DNA of 64,000 nt from positions 25,888,590 through 25,952,589 of the forward strand of contig CM068842.1 of assembly GCA_028554795.2 (NCBI GenBank), written 5' to 3'. The DNA is from Sinohyriopsis cumingii. Its lineage: Eukaryota > Mollusca > Bivalvia > Unionida > Unionidae. The notes under the pieces are model-generated. The model saw only the letters and a list, made by a program, of their open reading frames with translations. It had not been told where the DNA came from and searched no databases. Position numbers and translations under genes: made by a program. Of this stretch, positions 22,206 to 30,243 are shown piece by piece (position 1 is the stretch's first letter; each line of letters opens with the position of its first letter).

Positions 22206-22230
22206 TGGATGGCTAGACTGGGAACAACCC

Positions 22231-22272
22231 GGTTCTTAAAGTTAAAGCGCGGACGTGAAGGAAAACATCCCC
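22231..22272 (-). promoter_or_regulatory. Promoter element of histone-stem-loop gene 3
   Basis: The single copy of the shared 26-bp element (22247-22272) next to TTAACTTTAAGAACC (minus strand). The second copy and near-palindrome seen in the other two cassettes are missing. Confidence 0.55.
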
Positions 22273-22389
22273 CACACGGTTTTCGAGCCGCAACGTTCAT
22301 GAGTGGGATAGTAAGAAATGAAAGAGCATCAATCCAATATTCTTATAGCTAAACAAACCACAAAGGCATTTTTTTCAAAACACAACATT

Positions 22390-22395
22390 TTTATT
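22390..22395 (-). terminator. Poly(A) signal AATAAA for the protease-end transcript
   Basis: Minus-strand AATAAA about 116 nt after the protease stop codon. This shows that the core gene block uses ordinary polyadenylation, unlike the stem-loop genes next to it. Confidence 0.55.
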
Positions 22396-22510
22396 CAAAA
22401 ATCACTTAACACTAAACAACAACAACTCTAACATTTTTTAACATTAATCCAACACTATAACATCTAACAATTTTTTTCAAATCACAAACATTTTTTTCTT
22501 CAAATACAAT

Positions 22511-23071
22511 CTACTTTAAACAAGGCTGACAACGTTGTGAATGAAATTGTGATTTCCACTGTTGGAAATCATTAGGCCATTGATGGACACTACGTTTCCT
22601 AGCTTGAGACAAAAGATAAGCATAATGGTCACAAAACCATCGATCTACTTTCACATCGTTTCTAGCAGAAGAACGAGGATCAAAATGAGTCACTAAATGT
22701 TCTAAGGAATAGCCCAGGCTGCGATGATGCAGAAAATACACACAGTACTGTCCACACACCAAGGAATCTGTGCCTTGTAATTTCACGTTATTGAATCGGG
22801 TGGTTTGAGCATTTCTTCTCATAAAGTCGATGATATCGTCTTCCAAAGGGGGCAATCCGTACGAATCGAAATATTCCACACATCCTTCTTGAGGAAAGTA
22901 GACGGCTACCCAGTGGGTTCCTGGGAGATGACTTTCGTCCGTGTTGATCACGTAAGCTTGATGGTCTTTAGGTTTGCGATGAGGGAGTTCATCTTTAGCA
23001 CAGACGACAGGATTCCAAGAAGCCGTATACGAACTATGGTTCAAAAGGTAATAAAGTTCCCAGGTATCCAT
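22511..23071 (-). CDS. Adenain-like cysteine protease (virion maturation)
   Basis: 186 residues, matching the size of adenovirus/Polinton C5-family proteases. The catalytic set is visible in order: His53 (G-T-H-W), Asp69 (Y-F-D-S-Y-G), Gln99 for the oxyanion hole and Cys106 (V-C-G-Q-Y-C); the Gln-to-Cys spacing of seven fits the family. The enzyme cleaves capsid precursor proteins at Gly-Gly/Gly-x-Gly type sites during particle maturation. Likely substrates here are the pVI- and pX-like proteins, which contain G-H-G-L-G and R-G-G motifs. It is the last gene of a tightly packed minus-strand block. All residues expected for activity are present. Confidence 0.93.
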   Translation of the reverse strand: MDTWELYYLLNHSSYTASWNPVVCAKDELPHRKPKDHQAYVINTDESHLPGTHWVAVYFPQEGCVEYFDSYGLPPLEDDIIDFMRRNAQTTRFNNVKLQGTDSLVCGQYCVYFLHHRSLGYSLEHLVTHFDPRSSARNDVKVDRWFCDHYAYLLSQARKRSVHQWPNDFQQWKSQFHSQRCQPCLK

Positions 23072-23093
23072 TGATTTGTGTTTTTTTTCTTCT

Positions 23094-23597
23094 TCACAGG
23101 TAATAATAAGTCGTCAATTCGATCCTGACTTTTTGCTTGAAAATGTCTGACGAATAAACGGTTATTCGTTCTGTTTCCTCACTCTGATTCAGGAGAGCTT
23201 CGATACGATGGATCTCTTGAGTGGTTAATGGTGGACAAGAATGTTCACGCAAGTCTTTATACCACTGGTGCAACACGTCTTTGTTTGAGATGAGACTCCA
23301 AGCTTCGTCCAGATACTCGTCCAATTTTTCTTCTTGACTCAACATCAGGCATTTATCGTGTTGAATTTGACTGGGATGATCGTTTTGACATCCATAACAA
23401 TTTTTCTTGATCAATTCCGTCATTCTGTCGACCAAGTGTTTGGCAAAACAGGAGACTAAATGGGCTTCTTGTTCTGGCCATCTCGACTTCATCATGACAA
23501 TTTCTTCGTCTTTGTCTTGGGATTCTCCTTCCACGGTCTCCTCACATTTCATGTCCAAAGTTTCTTCACTAGGTAAAGAGGGATAACAGTCTTCCAT
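23094..23597 (-). CDS. Conserved Polinton ORF with Cys/His cluster, function unknown
   Basis: 167 residues. An acidic N-terminus is followed by a helical middle part with a compact cluster C-Y-G-C-x(4)-P-S-Q-x(3)-H-x(2)-C at about residues 87-102. That cluster is a likely zinc site typical of an uncharacterised ORF next to the capsid gene in animal Polintons. The C-terminal part is helical and charged. It lies 5 nt after the capsid gene and 22 nt before the protease. A virion or assembly role is inferred from position only. Confidence 0.7.
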   Translation of the reverse strand: MEDCYPSLPSEETLDMKCEETVEGESQDKDEEIVMMKSRWPEQEAHLVSCFAKHLVDRMTELIKKNCYGCQNDHPSQIQHDKCLMLSQEEKLDEYLDEAWSLISNKDVLHQWYKDLREHSCPPLTTQEIHRIEALLNQSEETERITVYSSDIFKQKVRIELTTYYYL

Positions 23598-23602
23598 GGC
23601 TT

Positions 23603-24928
23603 CTAGTAATCTAGAATGACTTCTCTCAAACTGTTGATTTCTATCGTATTGTCAAATTCTGCATACAGGATCACGTTCAACGTTGGATCAGCAGGGTCTC
23701 GATTTGCAAACTGAATTTCCACACGAATCTGGCCAGATTTTATAGGGTGGAAATGTCCCTCGTCGCTGCCTTGGTCTGGAGTGAAATCGAAAGCCCACAA
23801 AGCGTAGCCTCCTGCATAATCTTCGTACGTAATACCGTGACTGGTATTGGTTCCTAACTGTCCGGTGGCTTCGTACAGGGACAAGTACGATCTCAAGTAA
23901 TTGTTCTGGGCAAAGTTAGGCTCAAAGGGTCGTGTACACAAGGTCTTGCCGTCACGACTGACTTCGATTTTGGACACGCTAGAGTGTCGAAACTCAAAAG
24001 GATTTTCGTTGTGAAGTCCATTGAAAGCTGAATTCCTGACGATACCAACGATCAAACGCTTGGGTAACTGTCCTTGGAACAGATGATCTTCGATCATGGA
24101 TCGCTGTCCAACAGGAATGGTGAACGTTTTCACTTCCACACGTCGTATGGGATACTTGGCGGTCGTTCTGCTCAACGTCTGACTGATGTCGTTTCCCACT
24201 TTAGGTAACACTTCCACACGGCGTACGTAAAGTCTGGCTTCTTGGATAACAGTTTTGTATTCGTTGGCATGGTCCATCAAATGGAAAGCGGCACTGCTAC
24301 GATTCAGTCTCAGGCGAATATCAACTCCGTTCAGTAAATACTTTTCTTGTAACCACATGTCCAAATGCAAACGATCCATCAGTTCTAAACTACGTCCTTG
24401 CAAAATTTTAGTTCTACGTGTGTTAAACCCCACATTGTGAGGATTGTCATCTTCTGTCAGGGCTGTGTCGCTAAACGTGCCTGCACCTGCCGTGTCAGGT
24501 TTCCATACCACGCAAGCATCCAGATGAGTATTCTTGGCTTCTTTTCCGTAGGTCAAGAGATTTTCCAAGTAGGCACGATATGGGTAAGTATCCATGCTGC
24601 TGCTGACCAGTTTGTTATTCAAGTACAAGTCCACTTCGCTGAACAAGGAATGCATGAAATTGTTGACGGGCGCTACCCTATCATTGGCTCCAGGATTGGT
24701 GTTGTCAGTTTTGATCACTTTGACTTTCAAATACAGGTAACTGCTATTCAGATCGATGTAATCTTCGGGTTGTCCTTTGATTTCGAACTCGATGGGAGCG
24801 GAATCCGTCAAAGAGGAGACGGGATGAAATTCCACCCACTGGGATTCTTGCATCGTCATCATGGTGGGGGGCATGGCAAACATATCCAGTTCCGTCTTGG
24901 AACAAGCACATGACTCTCGGTGCATCAT
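23603..24928 (-). CDS. Double-jelly-roll major capsid protein (hexon-like)
   Basis: 441 residues, intact. The N-terminal segment (W-V-E-F-H-P, then P-I-E-F-E-I-K-G, then D-L-N-S-S-Y-L-Y-L-K-V) is the characteristic opening of the Polinton/adintovirus double-jelly-roll capsid protein, and beta-rich sequence continues throughout. Trimers of this protein form the hexagonal capsomers of an icosahedral particle in relatives. Two in-line Met codons at the start make the exact first residue uncertain. It is separated by 13 nt from the pVI-like gene and by 5 nt from the gene after it, which leaves no room for separate promoters outside coding DNA. Confidence 0.92.
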   Translation of the reverse strand: MMHRESCACSKTELDMFAMPPTMMTMQESQWVEFHPVSSLTDSAPIEFEIKGQPEDYIDLNSSYLYLKVKVIKTDNTNPGANDRVAPVNNFMHSLFSEVDLYLNNKLVSSSMDTYPYRAYLENLLTYGKEAKNTHLDACVVWKPDTAGAGTFSDTALTEDDNPHNVGFNTRRTKILQGRSLELMDRLHLDMWLQEKYLLNGVDIRLRLNRSSAAFHLMDHANEYKTVIQEARLYVRRVEVLPKVGNDISQTLSRTTAKYPIRRVEVKTFTIPVGQRSMIEDHLFQGQLPKRLIVGIVRNSAFNGLHNENPFEFRHSSVSKIEVSRDGKTLCTRPFEPNFAQNNYLRSYLSLYEATGQLGTNTSHGITYEDYAGGYALWAFDFTPDQGSDEGHFHPIKSGQIRVEIQFANRDPADPTLNVILYAEFDNTIEINSLREVILDY

Positions 24929-24941
24929 TTTTTTCTGTGTC

Positions 24942-25358
24942 TCAATAATCGAAAACGTCTAAGTCTCGAACGGTTCTTCTTTTCTTGGCTTTTCTAGCTT
25001 GAAGTCTGGTGAAAGGGTGTTTTCTTCGTCGTCTCTTTCTGCCTTGTCCTTGCTGAATGCCTGACTCGGTAGCGTGCAGGGCATTTATAGGTGTGTCTCG
25101 TCGGCCTAAAATGTCTTTACCCGTTTGCAGCAGGACATTTTTGCCTGCCCTCATGAAGGCTTCTTTAGGGTTTTGTTTGTCGATGATGACATTTTGGAGA
25201 AATTCTTTGCCTTGCGTCAGTGCCGCATCTTTCAAGGCGTGCAATCCGCGTGTCACCATCGGTTTCAACACCGGGGCCACCGAACGAAAGGCCGATTTTA
25301 ACATGTCTCCTAAACCGTGTCCTCGCTGTCGTGCAACCCCTTGGTACACTGGATACAT
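24942..25358 (-). CDS. pVI-like minor virion protein
   Basis: 138 residues. The N-terminus has R-Q-R-G-H-G-L-G-D, which contains a possible adenain cleavage motif, followed by an amphipathic helix region (L-K-S-A-F-R-S-V-A-P-V-L). The C-terminus is strongly basic (K-R-R-R-R-K and K-A-K-K-R-R). This matches the adenovirus pVI-like membrane-lytic or core-linking protein found between the capsid and minor capsid genes of Polintons. The basic tail could bind DNA or act as a nuclear signal. Confidence 0.78.
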   Translation of the reverse strand: MYPVYQGVARQRGHGLGDMLKSAFRSVAPVLKPMVTRGLHALKDAALTQGKEFLQNVIIDKQNPKEAFMRAGKNVLLQTGKDILGRRDTPINALHATESGIQQGQGRKRRRRKHPFTRLQARKAKKRRTVRDLDVFDY

Positions 25359-25365
25359 GACTTAC

Positions 25366-26295
25366 TTACGAATCGTGAGAGAACCGTTTTCGAAAATGGA
25401 GTTTCACCGTGACTTTTCCTTTGGTAAATGGAATATTTTGTCCCAGATCTCCTTTTATAGTAATGTTGACCGTGTCCAAATACGACTTGCTGACTGGCAA
25501 ATAGTGAGGATGGACAAATTCGCGGTGGACGTGGTAAGTGTTTCCACCTTCCTCGTCAGCGTTCGCGGCAGAATCCACTTTGAAAGGAATGACACGCAGT
25601 AACGGTACGGAGGTGTGTCCCACCACGTTATACTCCACCACATCGGAGTACACGAACATCAAATTCAGTCCTTGGTTCAGTTCTACTGGGGTACGAAATA
25701 ACTTGCTAAAAGACTCGTTGTCGTAAACGATGGGTAATTCGTTGTTCTTGAGTATGTTCATTCTCAGGTTCATGTCTCCGCCCAACATGTCAAACAATTC
25801 AGGACAAAATAAAATGGACATGATTTTACTCCGCTCAAATTTCATCGAGAAGCGACGAGCTGTTTTGTGGTACTCCATGGTGACACTTTTGTTAACATGC
25901 TCCAAAGCTTTCAGAAACACGGCATTAAACCTGGAGGCTATGGTGCTGACCAAATGTTGACCACTAAAATAATAGCCTGGGGAAATGAAAAAGTGGTAGG
26001 TCCACTTTTGAGTTTTCTCATTATAGGTTTTATTGTCATATATGACTTTCTTATTCAACTCCTGTTGCAATGGCTCGTCATGAACTTCCACATGAAAAAA
26101 ATTTTGATTGGGAAGGACATTGAGGACTTGGGTCGGGTGAATGATTTCCACTAAAGCCACTTCCCAATGGGCTTCGTGATCTAAGGGGATGGCCTGAGGT
26201 AATTTGGCCGTGTAACAGCACAACGTGTTGTGGGGAAACACCTCCATGGAACTGTCACTGGGTAAGGTTAAGTAAAATTGGTTTTGGTGACTCAT
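25366..26295 (-). CDS. Penton-like minor capsid protein (single jelly roll)
   Basis: 309 residues, intact. The start (F-Y-L-T-L-P-S, then F-P-H-N-T, L-P-Q-A-I and W-E-V-A-L-V-E-I) is the standard N-terminal pattern of the Polinton minor capsid protein, which forms pentameric vertices. Its ATG overlaps the stop codon of the upstream membrane-protein gene by 4 nt (ATGA), an arrangement that invites termination-reinitiation or internal initiation. Confidence 0.9.
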   Translation of the reverse strand: MSHQNQFYLTLPSDSSMEVFPHNTLCCYTAKLPQAIPLDHEAHWEVALVEIIHPTQVLNVLPNQNFFHVEVHDEPLQQELNKKVIYDNKTYNEKTQKWTYHFFISPGYYFSGQHLVSTIASRFNAVFLKALEHVNKSVTMEYHKTARRFSMKFERSKIMSILFCPELFDMLGGDMNLRMNILKNNELPIVYDNESFSKLFRTPVELNQGLNLMFVYSDVVEYNVVGHTSVPLLRVIPFKVDSAANADEEGGNTYHVHREFVHPHYLPVSKSYLDTVNITIKGDLGQNIPFTKGKVTVKLHFRKRFSHDS

Positions 26296-26705
26296 AATTC
26301 CAGAGTTCTGTGGCTGTCCGAGGGGTTAGTGGATGTCAGAGGCGTGTCTCCGTCCAAAATGGGGTTCTGGTTGTGGTTGTGGTTGGAGTGGTGACTGGCA
26401 CTGGCACTGGACACAACGTTCCCGTTCGAGGAGAATTTCAGGGAGGGATTGGGAAGCAGGTAACCGATGCAACTGCTCAATAAAATGGTCCACAATTGTT
26501 TGTCTCCTTGTTGCAAACTCAAATTGGCGATGGCTGCCCCGATGACACAATACACCACGAAGATTTGGCAGAAAAAGACGATTTGCGTTTTAGGCACACG
26601 TTCTCCACACCACACCCACAAGGGTTGTTTTTGTAAATCTTGCACAGAAGAACTAGGGGAAGAAGGAGTGGTCGACGTAGCTGCGTCTGCTGTGTGAAAG
26701 GGCAT
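26292..26705 (-). CDS. Two-helix membrane protein of the Polinton core set
   Basis: 137 residues from the ATG at 26705; the longer frame starts with GTG and is not preferred. Hydrophobic segments at about 42-62 and 70-85, with a conserved loop (N-L-S-L-Q-Q then L-W-T-I-L-L-S-S-C-I-G-Y-L-L-P-N-P), are typical of a short membrane protein beside the penton gene in animal Polintons. Both ends are Ser/Thr/His/Asn-rich and probably disordered. It may sit in an internal or cellular membrane during assembly or entry; that is inference. Confidence 0.75.
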   Translation of the reverse strand: MPFHTADAATSTTPSSPSSSVQDLQKQPLWVWCGERVPKTQIVFFCQIFVVYCVIGAAIANLSLQQGDKQLWTILLSSCIGYLLPNPSLKFSSNGNVVSSASASHHSNHNHNQNPILDGDTPLTSTNPSDSHRTLEL

Positions 26706-26710
26706 GATGG

Positions 26711-27823
26711 TCACTTCTTCTTTTTATAGTCGATGACTTGCGAAGCGTCGATCCAAGAATCGAAACTGGGTGGATATCCTTTCCAACGTACTTTGACTTC
26801 TTTGACACGTCGTTTGCCCACTTTACGGGTTCTGCGTTCGAGAATGCTTTCGATGTCGTACACGTCGTCTTCTTTTTTGGTGACACGTTGTAACTCGGGC
26901 AAATAAAACGTTCCTTTGAGTACTTCTCCGTTCATGTCTTCCAATTTATAGACGGCAGGATGACGGCCATGCACTCGTCCAGTGACGCGAAACAATTCGG
27001 TCGTCCAGTTAGGTAAGTAACCTTTGTCGAAAGTGCGTTTGGTTTTGCCAATGCGCACCCAATCTCCTACGGTCAACTCTCCACTTTTCTTGGGGACAGC
27101 CCTCGTCGGGGACGTACCAAACAGACGCTCAAACACCAGCACTTCGTTGTCGGGAGTCACTTCTTGCGGGGCACGTCCGATGCTTCGATGGTAAGATTGG
27201 TTGTACGCTTGCACCAGGTGCGGTAAGATGTCGATGTACTTCAGAGTGTGGTGATGCGTAAAATATTTCCACATGCGTTCTTTCAAAGTACGTTGAAAAC
27301 GTTCCACGATGCTGGCTTTGGTTTCGGGATTCTCGGTGGTAAAAAAATGAATGTCACGTTTCTTTAATTCTTTTTGGAAAGCTTGGTTCAGAAATTCGGT
27401 GCCTTTGTCCGTTTGCCATCGAAGAGGGCGACGACCGCTTTGTTTCAACACCCGTTGCAGGGCTCGCACTAACTCGCTGCTCGATTTGGAAGTCAAGGGC
27501 ACGACCCAGGCAAATTTGGAAAAGACGTCGATGACACAAAACAAATATTTGTAGCCGCGATTGTAGCTGGCCAAATGAGAGACATCGGCTAAATCGGCTT
27601 GCCATTGATGATCGATGCCTTCCACTCGGGTGCGACTTCTGGCAAACTTGCGTCGAATGGGTTTGTGTAAAGTGTAGGTAGCTTGTTCTTGTAACCATCG
27701 TTGCACTTGAGGTAAACGGAGACTTTTCAGTCGAGTTTTGGCAGCACGATACAATTTTTGAACTCCTGCGTAACCTGCAGGATGCGAGGGATCGTAGTAA
27801 ATGCTGGCTAAGACTTTTTCCAT
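26711..27823 (-). CDS. Retroviral-type integrase (rve) with C-terminal chromodomain
   Basis: 370 residues. The DDE catalytic triad is complete: Asp77 (W-Q-A-D), Asp139 (Q-T-D-K-G-T-E-F) and Glu174 (S-I-V-E-R-F-Q), with 34 residues between the last two. A clear chromodomain lies near residues 308-365 (Y-D-I-E-S-I-L, K-V-R-W-K-G-Y, S-W-I-D). No obvious HHCC zinc finger is seen at the N-terminus. The enzyme joins element ends to target DNA with a 6-bp stagger, in agreement with the TAGGAG duplication. The chromodomain suggests targeting to methylated histones. Confidence 0.95.
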   Translation of the reverse strand: MEKVLASIYYDPSHPAGYAGVQKLYRAAKTRLKSLRLPQVQRWLQEQATYTLHKPIRRKFARSRTRVEGIDHQWQADLADVSHLASYNRGYKYLFCVIDVFSKFAWVVPLTSKSSSELVRALQRVLKQSGRRPLRWQTDKGTEFLNQAFQKELKKRDIHFFTTENPETKASIVERFQRTLKERMWKYFTHHHTLKYIDILPHLVQAYNQSYHRSIGRAPQEVTPDNEVLVFERLFGTSPTRAVPKKSGELTVGDWVRIGKTKRTFDKGYLPNWTTELFRVTGRVHGRHPAVYKLEDMNGEVLKGTFYLPELQRVTKKEDDVYDIESILERRTRKVGKRRVKEVKVRWKGYPPSFDSWIDASQVIDYKKKK

Positions 27824-27844
27824 TTTTTTGTGTTGGTTGATGTG

Positions 27845-28471
27845 TTAATAAGGCACCCACTCTTGGAAGAGGCTACTCTTTTTCTCTTGGGGTATTTTCT
27901 TGGATTGCAAGGCTTTGCGTGTGCGACCAGCAATAGGTGTCGAAGAGGAGGAGGATGTCTGTGCAGGGGATATGGGTTCTTGTTTCACTTCTGTCTTCAC
28001 TTTCTTTTTCTCTTGTGATGAAGAAGGGGTGGCCATCATCTTTTTAATCCATCCAATTCTGGAGGTAGGTGGTGTTGTTAACTTGCGTACTTTTTCTGGT
28101 GGAGTTAGAAACCCTTCCTCTTCTTCTTCTCCTTTTTCTGTCTTGACCACTGGTACTGGTACTGGTACTGGTACTGGTGATGGTGCTGGACTTTTCATCA
28201 AGGTCTTAAAATCTTTCAGAGTGGGTAGAGCTGTTTCGTCTAAAGCTTTCTGGTGAAAGAGTTGCAATCGTTGCAAGAGTTGACCGTACTTTTGCGATTT
28301 TTCTGTTTCGGACAAATCTTGGCGATCCATCAAGGACTGCAATTCGTGTTGTAACTGGGACATTTCGCTCAAATTGGGATTGGGAGGTAAATGCGGGGTG
28401 CGTTGTTCTTGCCACCGATGGTATTCCATCCATCGTTTGTAAGGCACTAAAGCTAGTTTTCGTCCTTCCAT
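27845..28471 (-). CDS. Conserved Polinton ORF, Pro/Glu/Lys-rich, function unknown
   Basis: 208 residues. A conserved N-terminus (L-A-L-V-P-Y-K-R-W) is followed by a helical part and then a low-complexity region with a Pro-Val repeat (about residues 98-110), an acidic patch (E-E-E-E-E) and a Lys/Ser-rich tail. The N-terminal motif recurs in an uncharacterised protein of many animal Polintons; it may be a virion component. A TATA-like GATAAAAAGG (minus strand, about 28517-28526) lies about 50 nt upstream of the ATG and gives the gene its own promoter. Confidence 0.65.
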   Translation of the reverse strand: MEGRKLALVPYKRWMEYHRWQEQRTPHLPPNPNLSEMSQLQHELQSLMDRQDLSETEKSQKYGQLLQRLQLFHQKALDETALPTLKDFKTLMKSPAPSPVPVPVPVPVVKTEKGEEEEEGFLTPPEKVRKLTTPPTSRIGWIKKMMATPSSSQEKKKVKTEVKQEPISPAQTSSSSSTPIAGRTRKALQSKKIPQEKKSSLFQEWVPY

Positions 28472-28520
28472 GGGGTTGTCAGGGGTCGATTCTGAGATCT
28501 TGGGACTTCCGAGGGCCTTT

Positions 28521-28931
28521 TTATCTTGCTCCCACCAGTCCTCCCAACATGGTTCCCAAGACTCCTTTCAGTATGGGGCCTAACAAGAGAGGCAAAATGC
28601 CTCCACGTTGGACCAACATCTTCTTTTTTTGACGAATGGGAATTTTTTTTCGAACCATTTGGCGAAGAACGTGACGATGCTTGCTTAAGCATTGTTTCTG
28701 GTGTTTGGACAAAGGGATCGTGCCTTTCAAGACGTTCAAACAACATTCGCACACGGTATCGATGACCTCTCTGGAAGCCGTTTGAATGAGTTTTTTTCGT
28801 AGGGGTGGAGAAGCTTTGGACAGGACAGATAACAGGTCCCCATGTTTAGCTAAACGTGGTGGCAGTCCTTTCCTTTTCTTTCCTTGGGGTTTTCTGGAGG
28901 GTGACATTTTTGCTTGTGGGTTCCGGGACAT
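28521..28931 (-). CDS. pX-like core/virion protein with hydrophobic tail
   Basis: 136 residues. A basic N-terminus is followed by helical H-G-D-L-L-S-V-L and a Cys-containing helix (V-C-E-C-C-L-N-V-L-K-G). Then come a K/R cluster, R-G-G (possible protease site), and a hydrophobic Gly/Leu-rich C-terminus. This architecture is widespread in Polintons and adintoviruses and is compared with adenovirus pX-like or late accessory proteins. TATA-like GATAAAAGG at about 28971-28979 (minus strand) supports the ATG at 28931; an in-frame ATG at 28907 is an alternative. Confidence 0.75.
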   Translation of the reverse strand: MSRNPQAKMSPSRKPQGKKRKGLPPRLAKHGDLLSVLSKASPPLRKKLIQTASREVIDTVCECCLNVLKGTIPLSKHQKQCLSKHRHVLRQMVRKKIPIRQKKKMLVQRGGILPLLLGPILKGVLGTMLGGLVGAR

Positions 28932-28991
28932 TCACCGAACAGACACTAACGTCGATGACTTAACGCACACCCTTTTATCTTTTTTTTGGGG

Positions 28992-29180
28992 CTATCGCTT
29001 TGTCATAAAGGTGACAATGTTTTTCCCAAAATCGCCAAGGAATCCTCCCCTTTGTTGACGCCTCTTTTTCTTGGAACGAATGTGTCTTTTCTTAGGGTAA
29101 TGTCGATGCTTGGCTAAGCGCTTTGTCGGATGACGCGTCTGCCTTTGTCTCTTTCTTTTGTGGCTTCTTGGAGGTGACAT
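28992..29180 (-). CDS. Small pX-like, very basic protein
   Basis: 62 residues, almost half Lys/Arg/His/Gln. It ends with Q-R-G-G-F-L-G-D-F-G and a short hydrophobic stretch. The R-G-G-F-L motif plus basic body matches DNA-condensing pX/mu-type core peptides processed by adenain. TATAAAAAG at about 29221-29229 (minus strand), inside the end of the upstream gene, places the cap site just ahead of the ATG. Confidence 0.72.
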   Translation of the reverse strand: MSPPRSHKRKRQRQTRHPTKRLAKHRHYPKKRHIRSKKKRRQQRGGFLGDFGKNIVTFMTKR

Positions 29181-29224
29181 CTTTTACAAGTTCACTGATA
29201 CCCCGACTTGGTCACAGGCTCTTT

Positions 29225-30187
29225 TTATACTGGAACGCGTCGCCACTGATTGTCTTTACGTTTTATCAGTTTGAGGACAGGCATGACACGTCGTGCAGGG
29301 GTACGCAACGGACTAAATCGAGCCAGTTCTTGCTTGGACAAATCCAGTAAACTTTGTAACATGCCCGATCTTTCTTGGACTTTGATTTTGGGAGAAGGTA
29401 CTTTGTGAGCAGCAGCCACTGCCACTAAATTGGAGGGTCCTGCCACTGGGGAAGTTCTTTTGGGGGTCATCAACGGAGATGTTCTTGGTGTGATCAACGT
29501 CTCCAAGTACTCTTCAGTTCTGGGTGTCATCAACGGAGAAGTGGATGAACGTGAGGCTGCCGGAGACGCAGTCACTGCCGTGGCAGGTCGTGGTTTGCGA
29601 GTGTAAGGTTGCGTCCTGGCCGAAGTGCCTCTCTTGCGACTAGTTTTCTTCTGTGGACTTTTCTTTTTCTGGGGACTTTTTCTCTGTTTCTTTTTCTGGG
29701 GGCTTCTTTTCTTTTTCCGGGGTGATGGTGGTGGTGTCTGGTAAGAGGAGGGTCCTGCCACTGGAGAAGTTATTCTTCTTGGGGACCTGGTCTTTTTCTT
29801 TTTCTTCTTGGGGCTTCGTTGGACTTTTGTCTTGGGGATAACTTTGGGGGCATTAGGATCCCATTTTAAGAGTGAGCGAATGATGACCCCTCCTAGAGTA
29901 CCGCTCCCTCCAGGTTTCAAAATGATTTGTTTTTTGGTTTGAGTGTCGATGCGGGGATCGGCCAGTTGGACCAAAGCGACTTTGTTTCGATCGAAAAAGC
30001 GTTTGGTTTGATGAGGAATCTGAATGATTCCTTGGAGTAATTGACGTGCCGTCACCGTGAACCATCGTAAGACTTCTTTGAGACTAGCTTCTAAGACACG
30101 GGCTCGTGTTTGTGGATCTTTTTCTCGACTGATGCCATACAAGGCACGAATCAATTTGACGGGAAGATGCGACTGAAGGGACGTCAT
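29225..30187 (-). CDS. Long basic protein with S-P-K-K repeats (core-protein candidate)
   Basis: 320 residues from the ATG at 30187. The open frame extends further upstream, but a TATA box (TATAAAAACC, minus strand, about 30227-30236) lies inside that extension, so the downstream ATG is chosen. The N-terminal third is helical, with a conserved L-K-P-G-G-S-G-T-L-G-G motif. The middle is packed with S-P-K-K/S-P-Q-K-K-K repeats like those of DNA-binding histone H1 or core proteins. The C-terminus has S-P-L-M-T-P repeats, possible kinase sites. A DNA-condensing virion role is likely; no enzymatic motif is seen. Confidence 0.7.
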   Translation of the reverse strand: MTSLQSHLPVKLIRALYGISREKDPQTRARVLEASLKEVLRWFTVTARQLLQGIIQIPHQTKRFFDRNKVALVQLADPRIDTQTKKQIILKPGGSGTLGGVIIRSLLKWDPNAPKVIPKTKVQRSPKKKKKKTRSPRRITSPVAGPSSYQTPPPSPRKKKRSPQKKKQRKSPQKKKSPQKKTSRKRGTSARTQPYTRKPRPATAVTASPAASRSSTSPLMTPRTEEYLETLITPRTSPLMTPKRTSPVAGPSNLVAVAAAHKVPSPKIKVQERSGMLQSLLDLSKQELARFSPLRTPARRVMPVLKLIKRKDNQWRRVPV

Positions 30188-30243
30188 GTTCGCACTGAGA
30201 GTGAGACAGACGAAAAAGGGTCTGAGGTTTTTATAGATTTTTT

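Noticed and set aside
24255..24913. Plus-strand ORFs within the capsid, polymerase and other genes
   Set aside because: They are frame shadows of strong minus-strand coding regions and lack promoters or motifs.
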